This document shows positions 57,848 through 64,000 of a stretch of 64,000 bases of DNA, piece by piece (positions within the stretch are counted from its first letter, which is position 1; each line of letters begins with the position of its first letter). Both the position numbers and the translations under genes were made by a program. The stretch is from contig NQMI01000031.1 of NCBI GenBank assembly GCA_002270565.1, positions 1 through 64,000 on the forward strand. The letters run 5' to 3'. Under the pieces are notes generated by a model. That model searched no databases, was not told where the DNA came from, and saw only the letters and a list, made by a program, of their open reading frames with translations. The DNA is from Stenocarpella maydis. Its lineage: Eukaryota; Ascomycota; Sordariomycetes; Diaporthales; Diaporthaceae.

Positions 57848-58972
57848 GTTGGCTGCTCGGGGTGCGGGAGGCGAGGGGTGAGGAGTGCGAGACGCCCGAT
57901 GTGTGCGCCCTCGCAAAAGTCAAATCGAAGTCGATCGAAGCCAATGCTCCGTCGAGTGTAGTATGGTGCACTGCCGCAGCCGGCTTATATCAAAGCTCGC
58001 CCCTGACCAGCTTCATGCGATCCGTCGTCGACACCACGCTCTCAGCCCACGCCCCTGGCATCAAGATCCTGCCCAGTCCGTCCAGGTCGAAACCCCTGAT
58101 CGGTCCGAGCTTGGGTGAACCTCTGCCGGTCGTGGCGCCGCAGCACAAAAGCTTCTTTCGTAGGGGCCCGTCTTGTCGTAGGCTATCCGCTGCTTCTTTC
58201 CTCTGCTTGGAAAGCGTCGCAGTGGGCTGGACATCTGGCCGGGTGCGCAATGACTCGCTGGCACGGAGATACGAGCCAGAGTAGGGGGGACACCTTTGTC
58301 GTGCCATGTTGGAGGCTCGGATCGGAAACTCCGATGCCCGCCAAGTCCGGTCCTGATGTGGGCCGAGGGTGGCTATACTACGGAGTATCTTCTCCTCGCT
58401 CAAGCTTCATCCTGCTGACAAGTTCATCCTGCTGGCAAGTTCGTCCTGCTGGCAAGGCAAGCCCCAGCCTGTTAGCCTCCGCCCGTTATGTCCGTGACCA
58501 TGACCGACTTCGGCACTGCCAACGGCGAATAGCTTCACCTGGAACTTCCGTACCCCGTGTGAGCCATTACGTCATAGCCCCGTTGGTGACCAAGTCCTCA
58601 CCGACCCCCATTGGCCAACTTGGGTGCATAGCTGCTGGTGCTGCTGGTGTAGCTACAGAGGGCCACAGGGGCAACAAGCCCAGTGTTGGCCCAGTATTGG
58701 TATAAGTTGCACCAGTAGTTTTAACGGTGTAGTTAAGCGTTTAGCATCCTTACTACTCCTAAATAAGCAGTGTTTTAAGCATAAAAGAACTTTTAAAATA
58801 TATATATCTATACTAAACCTTACTATATACTACTTACCTTGATATAATTTCTTATCATATTTAGTTATTTTTTAAGTTATAATAATATATATTTTTCTTT
58901 TAAATATAAAAGTTATTAGAGACTTTAATTATTTCTTAATATTGTATTTATTTAACTATAGCTATTTATTAA
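57848..58972. other. Intergenic, promoter of the Zn2Cys6 factor, with a short tandem repeat
   Basis: No gene is supported; the 196-codon frame at 58115-58705 has no motif. Three 17-bp copies of TTCATCCTGCTGGCAAG with one- or two-base changes lie at 58406-58456. AT content rises from 58740. Confidence 0.45.
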
Positions 58973-59569
58973 TGTTAAACGGAACCGCTCAGCAGGGCGT
59001 TGGTACTCCGTGCAAGGAGTTACCCTAGACTTCGTTGTAAGGAGTTACCCTAGACTTTCTAGCAAGGAGTTACCCTAGACTTGCGAGTCAGGCGATTTTC
59101 GCTAAGTACGCCCAGTGCGTGCGTGACGCAAGATGAGTTTGGTGGCCGTGAGTCGATTATTTTGGCCTGCATTTGCACCTTAATTCAGACCTCTGCATTA
59201 CCCTTATTTCTTACCCAAAAAGTATATGACTTAGTGCATTGGATAGCCTGATTTCTGAAGTTTGTATGTACTTAATTTGGGCATTGCTAGGGCTGTGGTT
59301 GGCTAGTTGCTTGGAACCAAAGATGGTGTGTTGGAAGGGCGAATTTTCCGGCATTTGCAAATTTGCACCAGAGCCGACCGCAGCGTGCCCAGGGGTGAGA
59401 CGACGTCGGAGGGTATATAAGGAGGGCTTACAGAAGCCCAACTTAATTCAATACAAAGTTGTCCAGACCATTGTCAATCGTCCCAATTCGCCTCAGAGCA
59501 CCACACTGCGACCCTGCCGAAACACACGCTGAACTGAATGCTATTCTATAGCACAAATTCATCAGAATA
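58973..59569 (+). repeat. LTR-like repeat with promoter; outer part has a triple 25-bp tandem repeat
   Basis: Three 25-bp units start at 59014, 59039 and 59064; the first 19 bases (AAGGAGTTACCCTAGACTT) are identical and the last six differ. Downstream is a TATATAA at 59414-59420 within GAGGGTATATAAGGAGGG, then a leader-like region. Bases 59187-59569 recur inverted at 61669-62054. Enhancer-like repeats, TATA and leader suggest U3-R-U5 of an LTR, but no partner in direct orientation or target duplication was found. It ends at the N at 59570. Confidence 0.5.
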
Positions 59570-59570
59570 N

Positions 59571-61668
59571 TCCCTAAGATATATAAATCTACCCTTTTTA
59601 AATTAATTAAAATATATAATAATTTAAATTAAGATTGTTTGGCCTATTATAAAGCTAATCTTATTAAAATTATAGAGATTATTTTTTAGAATCCTATACT
59701 TAGCTTTTATATTATAAAGTAGTTATAATTAATCCTTAATAACCTTTAAATATTTATGTTTAGCTCTTTAATAGCTATATAGCTAATTAAATATAAATTT
59801 TAAGGTTATTTAGATTTTAATAAAGTATTATAATTAGTACTTACTAACTAGCTTACTATTATATAATACTAATAAAAAGTTAGCTATATCTTTTATACCC
59901 TTAAGTTATATCAGAAACCTTTAAATATCTTAATTAATAATATATTTCATAAGTATTTGCTCATTAATTAGGTCAATTTTATATTTCTTTAGTGTATAAT
60001 TCTTTATAGCTATATTATTATATTATTCTATACTATAGTATATTTTAAAGTATATTTAAGATCTTAATTACTATAGCTATACTTATAAGTTTTATATTAT
60101 TTCTTCTGGATTTCTAAATAGCCTAAATAGCTAAGAGTAATCTACTCTTTTAAGATATAAGAATAATATAAATATTAGAGATATAATTAGCACTAAAAAG
60201 AGCTATCTTATATAAACTTTAATACTTTCTACCCTATATTTTGCCCTACACCCTCTAAATTTTAAAATTAATTGAAACTAAGTAATTAAGTATAATTGGT
60301 ACTAACTAGTGCTAATTTAGATTAGATATCTAGCCCTAGGCAGGTGCTAGGGTAGCCGAAAGTTGATAAATTCGCTGAAAACTAGCTACTTCCTGGTCCT
60401 GGCTACTTCCTAGTACCCTACGTTATTAAGCTGAATATATTTAATCTTCTTCAGCTTATTAATATATATAAATATTATCAATAAAGTATATTTATTAAAA
60501 AGCTATTTTTCTTAAAATTATAAAGACTTTTATTAATCATTTTATGTTTAGTTATTATACTATAAAGAAGTTCAAGTTAATTTTTAATAACTTTTAAATC
60601 TTCATAAAAAGTCTTTTAATAATTGTAAAATAATTAAATTTAAAATTTAAGTTAAATTATGTATTTTTAAAATATTAAGCTTAAAATTGATTTATAGGTT
60701 TGATATTATATAATATTCATAGAATATTAGCTATATTTCTAATACTATAAAGAAATATTAGAAATTCTTAAATTCCATAATTAATAATATATTTAATGAA
60801 TATTTATCTTTGCAAGTATATTAAATTTATGAATATTAATATATAAGTCTTTATAGTTTTATTATTACTTTATTTTATATTATAATATTATATGTAAAAT
60901 ATTAAAGATTTAAATAACTTTATATATTATTATAGATTTTATATTACATCTTGAATTATTAAAAGTATCTATATTTCTTATAATATAAAATATAAATATA
61001 TTAAATATTTAGATAAATAGATCAATATGAAAATAATTAAAGATATAATTCATATTTAAGATGGATTATTTTATTATACCTCTAATATTTATAAACTTAT
61101 TTTTATTTCTTTTAACTTATTTAAATTAATAAATTTAATTAGAAATAATTAATTAAGTATAGTTAATAGTAATTAGTACTTACTTTTATTAGTTACTTAG
61201 CCTTAGGTAGGTACTAGGGTTAATAAAAGCTACTAAATACTATAAAATTAATTCACTTACTAATATAGTCTACTTCGTAATAAATTATATTAATTAATTA
61301 CTTTAAGGTTTTTATTAGTAATTATATTTTATTAATATTAAAAGTTTGATAAGTTAATTTAATAAACGTTTTCAATATATATATATATAATTTATTATAA
61401 AGTGATAGAAGATGATTTTAAAAAAATAAAAATTAATATTTCATTAAAGATATATTTATTTATTTAAACTTAAAATATCTAATTAGTATTATTACTTTAT
61501 TTTATTTTTAAAATAATTAAATTAACTAGTATTAGCTTTTATTAATTTTATAATACTTTGTTAATATTAATGGTTTAAACGTTATATAATTATTAAAAAA
61601 TAACTAATTGATTAATATAATTAGCTTATTACTAAACTATATTATTTATAAGTTATATAATATTTATT
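59571..61668. repeat. AT-rich block with two diverged tandem copies of a roughly 850-bp unit
   Basis: Landmarks in order (AATTAATAATATATT at 59932 and 60779; CCTCTAA at 60252 and 61079; the GGTGCTAGGGT-type patch at 60334 and 61201) repeat at an offset of about 830-870 bp. The same landmarks occur once at 3590-4165. There is no coding frame. RIP erosion has removed most G and C, so the original element is not identifiable. Confidence 0.55.
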
Positions 61669-62054
61669 TATTCTGATGAATTGTGCTATAAAATAATATT
61701 CAGTTCAGCGTGTGTGTGTTTCGGCAGGGTCGCAGTATGGTGCTCTGAGGCGAATTAGGACGATTGACAATGGTCTGGACAACTTTGTATTAAATTAAGT
61801 TGGGCTTCTGTAAGCCCTCCTTATATACCCTCCGACATCGTCTCACCCCTGGGCACGCTGCGGTAGGCTCTGGTGCAAATTTGCAAATGCCGGAAAATTC
61901 GCCCTTCCAACACACCATCTTTGGTTCCAAGCAACTAGCCAACCATAGCCCTAGCAATACCCAAATTAAGTACATATAAACTTCAGAAATCAAGCTATCC
62001 AATGCACTAAGTTATATACTTTTTGGGTAAGAAATAAGGGTAATGCAGAGGTCT
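61669..62054 (-). repeat. Inverted copy of the LTR-like repeat
   Basis: This 386-bp segment is the reverse complement of 59187-59569 with few differences (for example one C to T and one G to A near CTTGATTTCTG). It ends exactly at the N at 62055, so it is a contig end, and the triple 25-bp repeat of the other copy is not present beyond the N. Confidence 0.85.
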
Positions 62055-62055
62055 N

Positions 62056-62705
62056 TGTGTGGGTTGTAATGCAGCGGTATGAGGAAAATAACGTTTGTAA
62101 TCCCTGGGGAGTATTGAAGAGTATCCGTACCCCCTCCCTAGTCCTTGCGGAGGCCGGTAGACTGGACTCCTTATCTCCGGGGCTTCAGATCAGATAGATC
62201 CTCCAGTCGGGGAATGTTGGCACATTCGCGGGGAAGGGCCCTTCTACACCTCTGCGAGCATCTCGAACGTTAAATCGCGTTGTACATTTTCTATTGGAAA
62301 GCTTGGACCCACCAGGTCTCACTCCGCCAATTTTGTAAAAAAGCAACTTCAGGTGGAGAAGTAAAATCTAACGTCTGAGATGCTTGCAGAGGTGTAAACT
62401 AATAATACCCGAGGCGTGCCCTCCCTCATTATTTCCCTTGGCCAGGTACTGGTACCTCCTGGGTAGGTGACTTGGTAGGTGACCTCCCGTGTTGCTGCTA
62501 GACCCTTCAAGCGGAAGCCCGTAACCCTGCTTCCGGGGCCCTAGGAAACGCCGACGCCCGGCCTGTCGTACTTGATCTGTCGTCTCGCCTGTCTCGCCTG
62601 CATGACCACCTCTTCTCCATCTCTCTGCCGTATACGTTGCGGGTCTGCTGCACAGCCGTGCAGAGTGCACCTGCTGGGACATGTTCTAAGTTGCAGCAAG
62701 AATAC
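62056..62705. other. Promoter region of the MFS gene
   Basis: No gene is seen. The minus-strand frame at 62368-62682 has no motif. Confidence 0.4.
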
Positions 62706-64000
62706 ATGATGGAGAAGCATAATGACAAAGCCAAGACAGGCACCAGGCCGGAATCTAGTCCAGAATCGAGCGGCCTGCCCGTATCACTTACCGGGGCTAG
62801 CATCGAAATGGACGAGAAGCACCACCAGCCTGGAGATGACCCCGAGCCAGGCGTATCAGAGGTCAAGAAAGCCATGCCAGCCCCGGGGGAGCTCAACGAG
62901 GCTGCATCAACATACAGCACCGACTCCAGCCACTCGACAGAACAGGGCGGGTTAGACCTCGAGCCTGAAGACGCTGAGCAATTCGCTCTCGGCCGCGATC
63001 TTGACCGCCAACTAAGCAGGGTAGGTCATTCACACACTCGTGCAATCAAGGTTCATTCAAATAGACCAACGAGGTCCACGCATATGGCGAAGCTTGGCAC
63101 TGACAGATTACGTCCGCCGCCTTAGGTCAGGGACATCGAGAGCCTGCGGAGGATAGAGTCACGGGGCAGCATCAAGTCCAAGATCTCTCGAGTCCTCTCC
63201 GTCGTCTCGGGGCGCGGCGGCGCCAAGGACAGCGCAGGACTCAAGCACGATCCACTCCCGCAGACGAACCTGGATGAGGGCCTTGTAGGCTGGGATAGCC
63301 AGGACGACCCGCAGATGCCCCTCAATTTCCCGGCTTATCGCAAGTGGCTGCTCGTTGGCCTTCTATCCGCGATCACGCTCGTGACACCCTTTGCTTCATC
63401 TATATTGTCCCCCGGTATCTCGTCATTCATGCTCGAGTTCCGTGAGACGCAGCAGATCGTGGGCTCCATGACTGTCAGTATCTACCTCCTCGGCTACGTT
63501 GTCGGTCCGATGATCATAGCTCCAATGGGTGATATCTACGGGCGGAGACCGGTCTTGACTGTCGCCAACGTCTTCTTTTGCTGCTGGCAGATTGGATGCG
63601 CGCTGGCGCCGGATATCGGATCCATGATCGTGTTCCGCTTCTTGAGTGGTGTCGGAGGTGCCGGTTGTCTGACTCTTGGTGGCGCCGTCATTGGCGATTT
63701 GTTTTATCCAGAGCAGCGAGGCTTTGCGATGGGGGTATGGGTATTCGGGCCATTACTTGGTAAGAGCATCCGATGTTGCATACGCTTCTGCGAGATGTGA
63801 TCTGGTACAACCGAATCACAAGAGCGTCGCTAATACAAGTGCCGTGACAGGTCCGATACTTGGTCCGGTGATTGGAGGCTTCATCGCAGAATCCATTGGG
63901 TGGCGATGGGACTTTTGGCTAGTCCTTATCGTTGGTCTTCTGATCACCATTGCTCTCGCGATTTTCAGCCAAGAGACCAGCCACCGTATCATCATCCAGA
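62706..64000 (+). CDS. MFS drug:H+ antiporter (DHA1 family), 5' part only
   Basis: Exons seen are 62706-63020, 63126-63759 and 63851 to the window edge; introns GTAGGT..TAG (105 bp) and GTAAGA..CAG (91 bp). Translation starts at a double ATG. The N-terminal 200 residues are hydrophilic and acidic. Then come TM1 (KWLLVGLLSAITLVTPFASSILSPGI), TM2-3 with the loop GDIYGRRPVL (MFS motif A), TM4 (FRFLSGVGGAGCLTLGGAVIGDLF), and motif C across the second intron (FGPLLGPILGPVIGGFIAE), typical of 12-TM antiporters. It would export drugs or toxic metabolites at the plasma membrane. The remaining helices lie beyond the window, so completeness cannot be judged. Confidence 0.88.

Noticed and set aside
59014..59088. 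CRISPR-like array (repeats with variable spacers)
   Set aside because: Only three units, spacers of 6 bases, in a eukaryotic genome and beside a TATA-bearing LTR-like repeat.

Overview
The window reads as a filamentous ascomycete (Pezizomycotina, probably Sordariomycetes). Genes are GC-rich and carry short introns (57-196 bp) with GT..AG ends and CTGAC/CTAAC branch sites, and their products are typical fungal families. Between them lie very AT-rich stretches holding transposon relics full of stop codons and G:C to A:T changes, the signature of repeat-induced point mutation (RIP). No bacterial-type operons, CRISPR arrays or phage genes were seen. The sequence is a scaffold: single N joins at 7204, 59570 and 62055 and an 11-N gap at 32882-32892 all sit in or beside repeats, so structure there is less certain.

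Layout. 1-3.5 kb: the 3' part of a RIP-degraded Ty3/gypsy chromovirus (RNase H, integrase, chromodomain) with an antisense coiled-coil relic. 3.5-4.2 kb: one copy of an AT-rich repeat that recurs at 59.6-61.3 kb. 4.55-14.19 kb: a complete but dead Ty1/copia element with 215-bp LTRs, a matching 5-bp target duplication (GCGTC) and an internal 2-kb duplication. 14.4-22.7 kb: a secreted SGNH esterase, a multi-spanning membrane protein, a HotDog thioesterase, a CorA-like two-TM protein and a second SGNH hydrolase. 24.3-27.4 kb: a large Ser/Thr-rich adhesin-like protein. 29.3-32.2 kb: a secreted SurE-like phosphatase, a 493-bp hAT-type MITE with 8-bp target duplications, and a small cysteine-rich secreted protein. 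33.2-40.4 kb: a CYP504-like P450, a PTEN/TEP1 lipid phosphatase and a Tts1/Pom33 (TMEM33) protein. 41.2-48.2 kb: an HSL-type esterase, a membrane-anchored kinase-like protein and a DUG2-like WD40/M20 peptidase. 51.7-57.8 kb: a GH125 alpha-mannosidase and a Zn2Cys6 transcription factor. 59-62 kb: an AT-rich block bounded by 0.38-kb inverted repeats. 62.7 kb to the end: the 5' part of an MFS drug:H+ antiporter.

The genes do not form an obvious metabolic cluster. The right two thirds mixes housekeeping genes (PTEN, Tts1, DUG2) with secreted or surface proteins (esterase, adhesin, SurE, small Cys-rich protein, GH125) and accessory detoxification-type genes (P450, MFS). I found no convincing new multi-gene system. 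The strongest second-look items are the hAT-type MITE with nested palindromes, the diverged duplication inside the copia element, the dispersed AT-rich repeat family and inverted repeat pair, and a 33-bp palindrome at 43.2 kb. Exon structures were built by hand from splice signals; reading frames were checked to close.
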